25,489 nucleotides of DNA from Promethearchaeota archaeon (GTDB taxonomy: Archaea > Asgardarchaeota > Lokiarchaeia > Sigynarchaeales > SOKP01): the NCBI GenBank assembly GCA_016839905.1, contig JAEOTJ010000388.1, positions 1-25,489 on the forward strand, in the 5' to 3' direction. The notes below the pieces were generated by a model that was given only the letters and a program-made list of their open reading frames with translations, was not told the DNA's origin and made no database searches. Every line of letters starts with the position of its first letter. The first letter of the stretch is position 1. Of this stretch, positions 1 through 8,531 are shown in pieces. The translations under genes and the position numbers were made by a program.

Positions 1-45
1 ATCAGGTATCATCCACACATGGGGAGTACCAAAAAAATAACTTGA
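1..45 (+). other. Possible 3' end of a gene cut by the window edge
   Basis: The first ~45 bases are richer in G and C than the AT-rich spacer that follows, as expected for the end of a coding region. Two plus-strand frames are open from base 1 and close quickly: one reads SGIIHTWGVPKK and stops with TAA at 38-40, the other reads IRYHPHMGSTKKIT and stops with TGA at 43-45. The sequence does not decide between them and no product can be named. The spacer at 46-146 shows nothing else. Confidence 0.25.
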
Positions 46-146
46 CTTGAATGACATGTAATAACTAAGTATAATTATGTCGTTATTCTTTATAAATTAG
101 AAAAATAATATGAAAAAAAAGATTAAATAATAATTTTAATTTAATT

Positions 147-1376
147 TTAAAGAATTTCTAGTTTTTTTATTTGCTCTTTTATTACTTTTTCAAGTTTATT
201 TATTTCTTCAATTTGATTATTGATAATCTCAATTTTTTTCTCAATTAATCTTGGTTCAGAACTTTTACCTTTTTCTAATTCTTTTCTGACAATATTTAAA
301 GACCTTATTTTATTGAGAGATTTGAGAATTAATTCTGATTGTTTATCAAATAATTTTTCAAAATCCTGAATTTCATCAAATATCTCTTCAATATTATCTA
401 TACAATTAAAACAATAATCAACATTATCTTCTTTCTTTAAATTTTTAATATTTTTTTTAATTTCTTTTAATTTTATAATATTTTTCTTTTGTTTTCCTGT
501 TAAAATTTTTGTTTTCCTTAAAAATATTTTTTCCATTTCAGGATCAAGTTTAGAACCAAGTTCCAAGAAAGGATTATCAATAAAATTTGAAGAAAATTTT
601 ATCTTAATTTTTTCATCGATTTTACTAAGTGTCTCATCTACTTTTTTTGGATCTTCTTTAATCGTTATCTCTTCAAAGTCAGTTATTAGTTCTAACTCAT
701 CTAATTCAACTTGAGTCATTAAAGGGGTAAATCTTACAGGAAGTTGTTTTTTTCCAAAATAGTCATCATTAATCCTAAGAATTTGAGTATAAATTTGTGT
801 ATCCCCCTCTCCAATTGGAGCATAGAAAACTCCTTCATTAGGATCTAGCTGTTTTAATAAATTAAAAATTCTTTCTTGATTGATTGCACCAGTAACTAAA
901 ATTTTTTTCCAAGGATTTGGTCCAAAATGCCCTTCAAGAGGATTTTTGACAATTACTTCGATATTATTATAATTTAATTTATTTAAATTTTTAATTGTAA
1001 TCTTTGCGATATCTGAATTTGCTTCAAGTATTAAAATCTTGCCTTCAGGAGCAAGTTGATGTGCTAATGCGGCAATATATCCACTTTTAGCCCCTAAGAT
1101 TAGTAAATCATCCTTGGCTTCTAATGATAATCCCTGAAGCATGATTGTAATCATATGAGGTGCCGATATTGTTCTATAATTATCCTGGTTTAGATAATAA
1201 AAAAGATTTGGGATATCTTCATAAATTTTTAAGGCATCAAGATACTTGTTTGGAATGAATTCTTCAAGTGGAACTTCAAGAAAAGCCCTGGCTAACCGTT
1301 TATCTTTTAGATATTGCTTTTGAATTAAATTATCTAACAGCCTTTTTTTTTTGTTTATTAAATCTTCTTTTTTCAA
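147..1376 (-). CDS. PCMT-like (protein-L-isoaspartate O-methyltransferase family) protein with long C-terminal coiled coil
   Basis: Residues ~10-215 follow the protein-L-isoaspartate methyltransferase family, which uses SAM to methylate isoaspartyl residues during protein repair. Visible landmarks are a TISAPHM substrate-loop motif (69-75), the SAM-binding strand and loop LLILGAKSGY (91-100), an acidic residue in ILILE (E118) and the late PVRFTPL motif. The usual GxGxG loop reads G95-A-K-S-G99, so its middle glycine is lysine. The family is normally ~210-230 residues; this protein has ~190 extra residues, mostly Lys/Glu/Ile-rich helix and coiled coil from ~285 to 409, with a CxxC at about 332-335. 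It is divergent to the rhomboid gene across a ~107-bp AT-rich spacer that must hold both promoters. The fold is clear; activity on isoaspartate is less certain because of the altered loop and the extension. Confidence 0.8.
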   Translation of the reverse strand: MKKEDLINKKKRLLDNLIQKQYLKDKRLARAFLEVPLEEFIPNKYLDALKIYEDIPNLFYYLNQDNYRTISAPHMITIMLQGLSLEAKDDLLILGAKSGYIAALAHQLAPEGKILILEANSDIAKITIKNLNKLNYNNIEVIVKNPLEGHFGPNPWKKILVTGAINQERIFNLLKQLDPNEGVFYAPIGEGDTQIYTQILRINDDYFGKKQLPVRFTPLMTQVELDELELITDFEEITIKEDPKKVDETLSKIDEKIKIKFSSNFIDNPFLELGSKLDPEMEKIFLRKTKILTGKQKKNIIKLKEIKKNIKNLKKEDNVDYCFNCIDNIEEIFDEIQDFEKLFDKQSELILKSLNKIRSLNIVRKELEKGKSSEPRLIEKKIEIINNQIEEINKLEKVIKEQIKKLEIL

Positions 1377-1483
1377 AAAATCAACTCAATAACCGTGATA
1401 ACATTTAAAATATTATAGAAACACATATTATTATATTTTTTGATAGTATTTTATAATAAATTTTGTTTTTTTTATTAAAGATA

Positions 1484-2068
1484 ATGTTCATATTAGATGC
1501 TGATAATATTAAAGAGGCCCGAATTACTTTAAGTTTAATTTTAATTAATGTTATTTGCTTTATTAGTTTCAATTATCTATTGTACAGCGAATATTTTTAT
1601 TTACTTGTCCAAATTAATTCAAATATCATAGAAAATTTAGAATTATGGAGATTATTCACTGCCATGTTTTTACATGGTGATGAAATGCATATTTTTTCTA
1701 ATATGGTCGCATTATTAATCTTTGGAGCGGTTATTGAAACCTCATTTTCTAAATTTGAATATCTATTAATTTATTTCATTTCAGGATTATTTGGAAACTT
1801 CTTTTCTTTAATCTTATTACCCTATAATTCTGTAAGTTTAGGAGCATCTGGAGCAATTTTTGGATTAGTTGGTGCCGCTTTTGCAATGATTGCCTTAGAA
1901 GAAGATAAAACACTGATATACCTTGGTTTAGCCTATGTTGGATATTTCATACTAATGTCTTTTCGTCCCGGTATTAATTTATGGGCTCATTTATTTGGAT
2001 TATTAAGCGGATTTTTAATTGGTTATATTATTATGAAAAACAAGCGAAAATTTAAGCCATTATATTAA
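1484..2068 (+). CDS. Rhomboid family intramembrane serine protease
   Basis: A membrane protein with about six hydrophobic segments and the rhomboid signature. From the ATG at 1484 it has 194 residues. It shows LWRLFTAMFLHGDEMH before the HxxxN motif (H69, N73, oxyanion stabilisation), the catalytic serine in GASGAIFG (S122) and the catalytic histidine in LWAHLFGL (H169). Rhomboids cleave transmembrane substrates within the lipid bilayer using this Ser-His dyad. The length is normal for a minimal six-helix rhomboid with no extra cytosolic domain. A TTG at 1463 would add seven residues; the ATG is preferred because the upstream stretch is a T-rich leader and neither start has a strong ribosome-binding site. 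The stop lies two bases from the stop of the convergent endonuclease III gene. The substrate cannot be inferred. Confidence 0.9.
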   Translation: MFILDADNIKEARITLSLILINVICFISFNYLLYSEYFYLLVQINSNIIENLELWRLFTAMFLHGDEMHIFSNMVALLIFGAVIETSFSKFEYLLIYFISGLFGNFFSLILLPYNSVSLGASGAIFGLVGAAFAMIALEEDKTLIYLGLAYVGYFILMSFRPGINLWAHLFGLLSGFLIGYIIMKNKRKFKPLY

Positions 2069-2070
2069 GA

Positions 2071-2733
2071 TTATTGTGATTTTTTCTTTTTCCTTGCTTG
2101 TTCCATGGTGAAATCTTTAGAGCAATATTCTTCTATTGGACATGAACCATGCTTAGGATTTATAGGAAGACAAACCTGTTGCCCAAATTTAACAAGTAAT
2201 CTATTTACTCGTATCCATAGATTTTTTGGAATTAATTCTTTAAGAGCTTTTTCAGTTAATTCAGGATTTTTTGTTTTAACCCATCCTATTCGGTTTGAAA
2301 CCCTGTGTACATGTGTATCAACAGGGATTGCGGGAGTTTTAAATGCATATACCAAGACACAATTTGCTGTCTTAGCACCCACTCCTGGAAGATTTATTAA
2401 ATCATCAAAATCCTTGGGAACTTTTCCTTCGTATTCTTTTAATAATTTTTTAGATACTTCTTTTATCCGAGCTGCTTTGACTTTATAGAAACCCGATTTT
2501 CGGATTAGTAGCTCTAATTCTTCGACATCTGCATTTGCGATTAATTCAGGAGTATTATATTTTTGAAATAATCTTTCTGTAGCCTCTTTAGTGTTTGCGT
2601 CTCTAGTTCTAGCAGATAATATTGTAGAGATTAATATTTTAAAGGGATCTTGTGTTTTCTTAGTTAATTCATCGAGATGAACGTCTCCTTTTAGAACTGC
2701 TTCAATCTTATCAAGAATATCTTTAACATTCAT
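2071..2733 (-). CDS. nth: Endonuclease III-type DNA glycosylase/AP lyase
   Basis: A base-excision repair enzyme that removes oxidised pyrimidines and nicks the abasic site. At 220 residues it has the normal family length. The helix-hairpin-helix is LPGVGAKTAN (115-124) with catalytic Lys121, and the catalytic Asp is D139 in VDTHVHRVSNRIG. The ISTILSARTRD segment (35-45) matches the archaeal/eukaryotic branch, and FGQQVCLP resembles the NTHL1 region. The C-terminal iron-sulfur loop normally reads C-x6-C-x2-C-x5-C; here it is C188-x6-H195-x2-C198-x5-C204, with the second cysteine replaced by histidine. Six bases separate its ATG from the stop of the upstream Trm11-like gene on the same strand, so the two are probably cotranscribed. 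The glycosylase call is firm; the cluster state is open. Confidence 0.93.
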   Translation of the reverse strand: MNVKDILDKIEAVLKGDVHLDELTKKTQDPFKILISTILSARTRDANTKEATERLFQKYNTPELIANADVEELELLIRKSGFYKVKAARIKEVSKKLLKEYEGKVPKDFDDLINLPGVGAKTANCVLVYAFKTPAIPVDTHVHRVSNRIGWVKTKNPELTEKALKELIPKNLWIRVNRLLVKFGQQVCLPINPKHGSCPIEEYCSKDFTMEQARKKKKSQ

Positions 2734-2739
2734 AGGATT

Positions 2740-4149
2740 CTACAAATTATCTTTTTTCTCAAAAATATAAATTTTTCTCTTAATAATTTGCCCTTTTTTA
2801 GCATCTATTATTGTTTTCAGATGGCTTTTTTGAAATTGAAGCTTCTGATTAGATTTATTTATTATTCGGTAATCATCAATTAAGGGAATTAATTTAAAAT
2901 TGTGTGTCCTAGCAATATTTTCAATATTTAATTGAAGTTCTTTTCCATCCAAAATACTAATAACAGGTGCCATAATACAAATTCGACTATTTGGTTTTAA
3001 AAGGGAAAATGCTTCTCGAAATAAAGCATTATATAACGGATTTAGTTTATTTTCTATTAATTCCATAACCTCATTGTAATAAGGCTTATTTTTAAAATGG
3101 GGTCCTAAAAAAGGTTCTGTACAGATTCCATCAAAAAAATTAGGTTGAAAATGTCGAGATAAATCATTTATATTGCATTTAATTATTCTTTTTTCTAATA
3201 AAGCTATTGGAGATTCCTCAAGCTCTTCTAATAACCATTGAATGTTGCGAATCGTATTTGAAACCTTTTCATCCTCGATATCAGATCCAAAAACTTGAAA
3301 ATCTTGAATGATAGCAAACAAAGCTATTGTTCCATTTCCTACAAATGGATCTAATATTATTTTTTCCTCCCTATTTTCAAATAAATTTAAGAAATTCAGC
3401 ATCATAATGGCAAGTTTAGGAGAAATCGCACTTTTAAATTCTTTAAAAGGCCGGTCCTCATCAATTTTTTTTTTAAAGTTTGGATCGTCAGCTGTAAAAG
3501 TCCTTGCAATATATACGCCTTCTTCGGTAAATCCGAAGATAATCTCAGCTCTATCTTCATTGAAGAGACCATATTTTATTAAATGATGTGGAAAAATTGG
3601 ATTTAAATTTCCACTCTTAATGTATTTTTCAGGATACTTATAATATAATGATTTTTTTGCTTCTTTTTGTTTTAAGATTTCCATTATTTCTTTATTTAAG
3701 TAAGGTAAGAAATGCTTAACTAAAACTTTTGAATAATATTCTTCATCATAAAGGTTAGGATAAATCGAAACGGCAAAAAATATACTTGCATTTTTTATTT
3801 TGCGAAAAATTTTATCTAGAATTTGGTCTAAGATTGAACTAATCTTTTTTCTAATCTTTTCGACTAATTTATATTTCTCAATATGAATAGGAAAGGCTTC
3901 ATAAATAGTTTGAATCTGTATAAAATCATAAATCTTTGCAATTTTTTGACACCCCCCTAAAATATATTGGAGTTCCATTAAATTATTGATATAATATTTT
4001 TCTTCAAGCAAGGAATCAAATTCAACAATTGCAGCATTAGCTGAATAATCTACGATTTTTCCTTTAAATTTATAATTTTTTAAGACATTATCTAGCTCTG
4101 CGATTGACAATTGCCAATTTGATCCTAAGACAAAAAGAAATTTATTCAT
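2740..4149 (-). CDS. Trm11/TrmG10-like SAM-dependent RNA methyltransferase
   Basis: A 469-residue two-part protein. The N-terminal ~200 residues begin FLFVLGSNWQLSIAELD, a start typical of Trm11-like proteins with a THUMP-type RNA-binding region. DRPFKEFKSAISPKLAIMML (233-252) leads into a Rossmann methylase with SAM loop DPFVGNGT (267-274) and an acidic residue at the end of the second strand (FGSDIEDE). Trm11 and TrmG10 methylate N2 of guanosine-10 in tRNA. The catalytic motif IV, usually D-P-P-Y, reads TEPFLGP (344-350), so this is a divergent branch and the exact base modified cannot be assigned. It sits between the GIFT-domain gene (33 bp upstream) and endonuclease III (6 bp downstream), all on the minus strand. 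RNA methylase: likely; m2G10 specificity: uncertain. Confidence 0.8.
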   Translation of the reverse strand: MNKFLFVLGSNWQLSIAELDNVLKNYKFKGKIVDYSANAAIVEFDSLLEEKYYINNLMELQYILGGCQKIAKIYDFIQIQTIYEAFPIHIEKYKLVEKIRKKISSILDQILDKIFRKIKNASIFFAVSIYPNLYDEEYYSKVLVKHFLPYLNKEIMEILKQKEAKKSLYYKYPEKYIKSGNLNPIFPHHLIKYGLFNEDRAEIIFGFTEEGVYIARTFTADDPNFKKKIDEDRPFKEFKSAISPKLAIMMLNFLNLFENREEKIILDPFVGNGTIALFAIIQDFQVFGSDIEDEKVSNTIRNIQWLLEELEESPIALLEKRIIKCNINDLSRHFQPNFFDGICTEPFLGPHFKNKPYYNEVMELIENKLNPLYNALFREAFSLLKPNSRICIMAPVISILDGKELQLNIENIARTHNFKLIPLIDDYRIINKSNQKLQFQKSHLKTIIDAKKGQIIKRKIYIFEKKDNL

Positions 4150-4182
4150 TTTTTTTAAAAGAAGACTCTGCTACTTTTTCTT

Positions 4183-5532
4183 TTATGTTTTTTTTTTTTG
4201 AGGGGCTTTCTTTTGAGGGGCTTTCTTTTTAGGAGCCTTCTTTTGAGGGGTTTTCTTTTGAGGGGTTTTCTTTTGAGGGGCTTTCTTTTTAGGAGCCTTC
4301 TTTTGAGGGGTTTTCTTTTGAGGGGCTTTCTTTTGAGGGGCTTTCTTTTTAGGAGCCTTCTTTTGAGGGGCTTTCTTTTGAGAAGCTTTCTTTTTTACTT
4401 CTTTTTTGGGCTCTTCTTTAATTTCTTTTTCCTCTTCGTCTAAGTCGATTTCTAATTCAAATTTTTCACCAGTAACTTCTTCTAAAGCACTCATTATATC
4501 TTCAAGATCTTTTTTTTTTCTATCAACAGCAACCACTTCAAGAATTTTCTCTTCTGCTCTTTCCTTCTCTTGTTTTTTAGATTTTTCGAATTTTTTTCTC
4601 TTCTCCCTTTTTTCTTCTTGAATCTTTCGGATTTCTTTAATAATATTCTTGTAATTATCCTTAAGGTATTTCAAACTAAGATTAATAATATCTGAAATAT
4701 TCTCCCAATTTTGATCTTCTATAATATTTTGCGCCCAATAAAATAAATCTAAATTTAAATTAACTGTTATTGCCTTTCCTTCGGATACAACCCCTCTCGT
4801 GAGATATCGTAAAATATTTGCATTCAAAATATCATTATCCAAGGCAGAAAAGCCATACTCCCTTCCTAATGAGGAAAATATGGAGAGATTTCCAAAACCT
4901 ATTACTTTTCCTTTATAATATTCTACAACAACTATTAATGGAGATCTGGGACTATCTAATTCAACCCAATCTTTACCATCGTACATCTTTTTCCAACTAT
5001 TTAATCCACTTTCTGCAATGATCTCAATTTTAATATTTTTATCATCTTCAATAAAATCTAAAATTTTTAAAGAACAAGCACTGGAAAATACAATTTTATG
5101 TACTTGATCTGTTATGGTATGTGGAGTAAATTTAGTAAGTAAAGGTCTTTTTTGTAGATTAACATAATTCATTGAATCATTTATCTCATCTGGAGCAAAT
5201 TCAAATCCAAACTTATGTGTAAGTGAATTTAAATTAGTTCGATTCGATTGATCACCCCCACTTGAACTTACAATTAAAAGATTCCCCCCTTTTCTTACAT
5301 ATTCCTCAATAATTTCTATTTCCTCTTCTTTAAGCTCAGAATTGGTGGGAGTAGAAAGAAATATCATTCTATAGGGCTCTAACTTAGCCAATGAATCAAA
5401 TCCTGCTTGAATTTTCCCTAATTTATAACCTGAAGTGAAAAGAAATTGTGTGAAATCAGTATAACTTGAAGCTTCAAGAGTTAGTTTATTATTATGACTA
5501 TAATCCAAACCAATCGTAGGAGTCTCAACCAT
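4183..5532 (-). CDS. GIFT-domain (IFT52-like) protein with Lys/Ala/Pro/Gln repeat tail
   Basis: A 449-residue protein in four visible parts. Residues 1-247 look like the GIFT/DUF4350-type fold shared by IFT52, GldG-like proteins and glutamine-amidotransferase-like domains: MIFLSTPTNSELKEEEIEII, then EYVRKGGNLLIVSSSGGD, then TNLNSLTHKFGF, spaced much as in eukaryotic IFT52. Residues ~265-335 are helical and then strongly charged. Residues ~340-376 are acidic and include DLEDIMSALEEVTGEKFELE. Residues 381-445 are 13 pentads of KKAPQ type ending KKKT, a histone-H1-like cationic tail. No signal peptide or membrane span is seen. The tail could bind nucleic acid, an acidic partner or membrane lipid. 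It lies 33 bp upstream of the Trm11-like gene and 97 bp downstream of Taw2. The IFT52 resemblance is read by eye and needs profile or structure comparison. Confidence 0.6.
   Translation of the reverse strand: MVETPTIGLDYSHNNKLTLEASSYTDFTQFLFTSGYKLGKIQAGFDSLAKLEPYRMIFLSTPTNSELKEEEIEIIEEYVRKGGNLLIVSSSGGDQSNRTNLNSLTHKFGFEFAPDEINDSMNYVNLQKRPLLTKFTPHTITDQVHKIVFSSACSLKILDFIEDDKNIKIEIIAESGLNSWKKMYDGKDWVELDSPRSPLIVVVEYYKGKVIGFGNLSIFSSLGREYGFSALDNDILNANILRYLTRGVVSEGKAITVNLNLDLFYWAQNIIEDQNWENISDIINLSLKYLKDNYKNIIKEIRKIQEEKREKRKKFEKSKKQEKERAEEKILEVVAVDRKKKDLEDIMSALEEVTGEKFELEIDLDEEEKEIKEEPKKEVKKKASQKKAPQKKAPKKKAPQKKAPQKKTPQKKAPKKKAPQKKTPQKKTPQKKAPKKKAPQKKAPQKKKT
4198..4392 (-). repeat. 15-bp coding tandem repeat (13 units) encoding the KKAPQ tail
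   Basis: Thirteen in-frame 15-bp units, plus-strand form close to GGGGCTTTCTTTTGA, encode pentads KKASQ, KKAPQ, KKTPQ and KKAPK. KKAPK occurs at pentads 3, 7 and 11, so there is a second-order 60-bp period. Near-identical codons in every unit point to recent slippage or unequal exchange rather than selection for charge alone. Confidence 0.9.
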
Positions 5533-5629
5533 AATGCATCATTTACTTTTTTAAGAATATTAATTTTAAGTATGATAATTAATAATTATAGATTTTATTA
5601 TAAATTTTATAATAAGAATAATTTTTCCT

Positions 5630-6487
5630 TTAACTTATTTTAACTAATATATCCAAGACTGTATGATGTAAATTTGGTCCATAACTTTTAACAAATCTTT
5701 TTGATAATAGTTTGCATGAAAAATTTTTACTTTCAGCAAAATCTTTAAATTCGTTATATAAATTCATAAATTTCTCTTTTTCAATAACTCCTTCATAATG
5801 ATATATTGTTCCAGAAACCTTTGCCAATGTTAATGCTTCCGAAATAAATTCCTTTGGTGCTGGAAATACGCCCATTATGACTCGGTCGGCCTTTACTCCT
5901 GATTTGCTCAACTTTAAAACTTCATCCTTGCTATCTCCATTAATCGGAAAGATAATATCTTCCAAATGATTTAATTTTATGTTCTCTAATAAGAATTTAT
6001 ATGAATAAGGGTTTAATTCTATACTAAAAATTTTTTTTACTTTTGAATGCTTTCCAATGGACAATGAAAAATAACCAATACCTGCAAACATATCGACTAT
6101 CACTTCATTTTGATTAACTAAGGTTGCTAAAAATCTTCTTTCCTTCAAATTTCCTTTACTAAACATTATTTTCGTTAAATCAAATTTATAGATAATCCCA
6201 TGTTCTCTGTGTTTAACTATGGGATTTCTTATTCCTGCAATATACTCAATTCTCTCAGGTGATCGAAATTTTCCTCTTATTTTTCCTAAATTAATATATA
6301 CTGATTTAATCTGAGTGAATTGTTCTAAGTACTTATTGGCGATAATTTCTTTATGAGTCACCAACTTAGGGTGTAATTTTAAGATTATTACTTTTCCTAT
6401 TATCTGAAAACCTCTTGGAAGTAGGTTGAGTTCCTCTTCACTTAATTTTTCCTTTAAAAGTTCCTTGAGTTTATTCTTAAATCCCAT
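5630..6487 (-). CDS. taw2: Taw2/TYW2-like tRNA-Phe wybutosine aminocarboxypropyltransferase
   Basis: A 285-residue class I SAM enzyme of the Trm5/TYW2 family. It has the family core HREHG (93-97), FDLTKIMFSKGN (102-113) and the SAM loop VDMFAGIGYFSL (131-142). Trm5 methylases carry an NLP motif after motif IV; here that position reads MGVFPAP (205-211), and the C-terminus reads KSYGPNLHHTVLD. Both resemble Taw2/TYW2, which transfers the 3-amino-3-carboxypropyl group of SAM to 4-demethylwyosine at position 37 of tRNA-Phe. The length fits archaeal Taw2. It is the first gene of the minus-strand run ending with nth, and is divergent from the acyl-CoA synthetase across 113 bp. The Taw1 partner is not in the window. 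Trm5 remains the alternative, less likely because of the missing NLP motif. Confidence 0.83.
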   Translation of the reverse strand: MGFKNKLKELLKEKLSEEELNLLPRGFQIIGKVIILKLHPKLVTHKEIIANKYLEQFTQIKSVYINLGKIRGKFRSPERIEYIAGIRNPIVKHREHGIIYKFDLTKIMFSKGNLKERRFLATLVNQNEVIVDMFAGIGYFSLSIGKHSKVKKIFSIELNPYSYKFLLENIKLNHLEDIIFPINGDSKDEVLKLSKSGVKADRVIMGVFPAPKEFISEALTLAKVSGTIYHYEGVIEKEKFMNLYNEFKDFAESKNFSCKLLSKRFVKSYGPNLHHTVLDILVKIS

Positions 6488-6600
6488 TTTAATTAAAGAT
6501 TTTTTTTGTTTGGAAAATTTTATATTAAGATAAATTAATTAAAGTACTAATTAAAATAAAAATAATATATCTTAAATTATAATTTTAAATGTGAAAAATC

Positions 6601-8460
6601 ATGGTTGATTTAAAAGATTTTCATGTTGATGAGAACAAGGTCTGGTTTACTGGAGGTTATTGGCCAGAAGGGGTACCAAAACAAATTTATGAAATTGAAG
6701 ATGTAGATGTACAACCACTAGTAGTACTTATGAAAAAACAAGCTGATAAACTTGATTTATGGGATAAAATTATTTGTATTTACGTTTTAGGTACCTACAT
6801 AGAAAGAGTAAAATTCAAAACAATATGGGATAAAGCTAAACGATTTGGCACATTTCTATATGAAAAATGTGGAATAAGAAAAGGAGATGTTGTTGCAATT
6901 GATTTACCGAATTCTATTAACTTTGTAATTGCTTACGTAGGTTCTTTAACAATTGGAGCCATAGTTGCTGGCGTAAATCCTACTTATAAACCGTTAGAAT
7001 TATTACATGAATTAAAAATTACAAATGCTAAAGTTCTTGTTTTAATGGATGCTTTATACATGGTAGGATCAAATACCGTACTTCCAAAAACTAATGTAAA
7101 ACACTTAATTTCCACCAATCTTTTAGATTTTGTTACTGCTAAACCTGAAATTTTCCAGAAATTAAGGGATAAGATCCCTGATTTTCAAGATAAAGTTCCT
7201 GATACCAATGAAAATTATAAAGTTCATAGAATGAAAAAGATTCTTGAAGAAGCTGAACCTAAGGATATTGAGGTGAATATAGACCCCTGGGAGGATCCCG
7301 CAGCATATTTAATGACTGGAGGTACAACAGGCATACCTAAAGCAGCTGTCTTAACTCATTCGAATCTAATATTAGATATTAAAATGTTGGAATCTTGGGT
7401 AAAACTAAAGTCTGGAATGATCTCTATTGGTTCTATTCCATTTTTCCACAGCTTTGGAATGACATGTGTAATGAATGGTTCTATAACTTTAGGAATGCAA
7501 ATGTTATTATTTCCAAGACCTCCCCCAGATGAGACATTATGTGAAGTAATTAATAATATTGAGACACCAGAGGGGATAATATACGTTGGCGTCGAAATGT
7601 TATTTAAACGATTAGTTGATTTTGTTGATTCTTTTGGTGTTGAAGATTTTAAAAAAAAATATAATATTTGGAAAAAAATAAAATATGCTGTCTCTGGAGC
7701 AGGACCTCTTCATGATTATGTAAGAGAGCCTTTTGAACAAGTTTTCTGCCCAATTAGAGTAGGTTATGGATTGACAGAAACATCTCCAGTGGTGAGTACT
7801 TCACCATTTTGGGGTGAATATAAAAATGGAAAGTTAGGTCTACCCCTACCTGGAACTGACTGGATGATTGTCGATCAAAATAATTTTTTAGCTGGTACTA
7901 TATGCGACGGTACTAAAGAAAAGGGGGGTTTTGGAGTTGAAAATACGGGAGAAATATGTGTAGCTGGTCCACAAGTAATGAAAGGTTATTTAGGTGAGCA
8001 AGAGGAGATTGAAGACAATATAAAGAAGTGGGGCGGAAAAAGATGGATATTAACTGGTGATATTGGATTTATGGATGAGCATGGTTGGGTAGAGATACGA
8101 GATCGTAAAAAATCTTTAATAAAGGTTTCTGGGCATTCAGTATATCCTAAAGAAGTTGAAGAATTTATGGGACATCATATCCTTGTCGATGAAGTTGCCG
8201 TAGCAGGATTACCCGATGAAATGTCGGGAGAAACGGTTAAAGCATGGGTAACGCTTAAAAAGGGATTTAAAGCAGGAAAAGATATTACTATTGAAGAATT
8301 AAAATTATGGTGCCAAGAGAATATGGCAAAATGGAAGAGCCCTAAATATATCGAATTTATTAGAAAAATGCCTATCAGCATGACAGGGAAAGTACAACGT
8401 CTTGTATTGCAGCAAAAAGATATAGAGAAACTTAAAAAAGGTAAAAAGATTAGAGGGTAA
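6601..8460 (+). CDS. AMP-forming long-chain acyl-CoA synthetase (FadD-like)
   Basis: A complete 619-residue ANL-superfamily ligase. It activates a carboxylic acid with ATP to acyl-AMP, then to acyl-CoA. All core motifs are present: phosphate loop MTGGTTGIPKAAVLTHSN (238-255), GYGLTETSP (388-396), TGD (485-487), hinge region RDRKKSLIKVSGHSVYPKEVEE (from R500) and catalytic C-terminal lysine K597 in MTGKVQR. This enzyme is therefore predicted to be catalytically competent. The start at the ATG is supported by an aligned N-terminus and an AT-rich leader. Chain length and substrate cannot be read from sequence. It is followed by a strong poly-T terminator. The next plus-strand gene carries an SCP2-like domain, suggesting, but not proving, a shared role in acyl-chain metabolism. 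Confidence 0.92.
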   Translation: MVDLKDFHVDENKVWFTGGYWPEGVPKQIYEIEDVDVQPLVVLMKKQADKLDLWDKIICIYVLGTYIERVKFKTIWDKAKRFGTFLYEKCGIRKGDVVAIDLPNSINFVIAYVGSLTIGAIVAGVNPTYKPLELLHELKITNAKVLVLMDALYMVGSNTVLPKTNVKHLISTNLLDFVTAKPEIFQKLRDKIPDFQDKVPDTNENYKVHRMKKILEEAEPKDIEVNIDPWEDPAAYLMTGGTTGIPKAAVLTHSNLILDIKMLESWVKLKSGMISIGSIPFFHSFGMTCVMNGSITLGMQMLLFPRPPPDETLCEVINNIETPEGIIYVGVEMLFKRLVDFVDSFGVEDFKKKYNIWKKIKYAVSGAGPLHDYVREPFEQVFCPIRVGYGLTETSPVVSTSPFWGEYKNGKLGLPLPGTDWMIVDQNNFLAGTICDGTKEKGGFGVENTGEICVAGPQVMKGYLGEQEEIEDNIKKWGGKRWILTGDIGFMDEHGWVEIRDRKKSLIKVSGHSVYPKEVEEFMGHHILVDEVAVAGLPDEMSGETVKAWVTLKKGFKAGKDITIEELKLWCQENMAKWKSPKYIEFIRKMPISMTGKVQRLVLQQKDIEKLKKGKKIRG

Positions 8461-8475
8461 TTTCTGTTTAATATC

Positions 8476-8487
8476 TTTTTTTTTTTT
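8476..8487 (+). terminator. Poly-T transcription terminator
   Basis: An uninterrupted run of 12 T begins 15 bases after the stop codon of the acyl-CoA synthetase. T-rich runs on the coding strand are the usual intrinsic termination signal in archaea. Confidence 0.6.
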
Positions 8488-8531
8488 ATTTCCTATAAAA
8501 TATTTTAAATATTACCTTCATTTATTCAAAA

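Noticed and set aside
2105..2488. Plus-strand open frame opposite endonuclease III
   Set aside because: It lies wholly within the convincing nth gene on the other strand and has no family motif or ribosome-binding site.
4198..4443. Plus-strand Leu/Arg/Phe-rich repeat frame
   Set aside because: It is the antisense reading of the 15-bp KKAPQ repeat; any repeat without stops gives open frames on the other strand.
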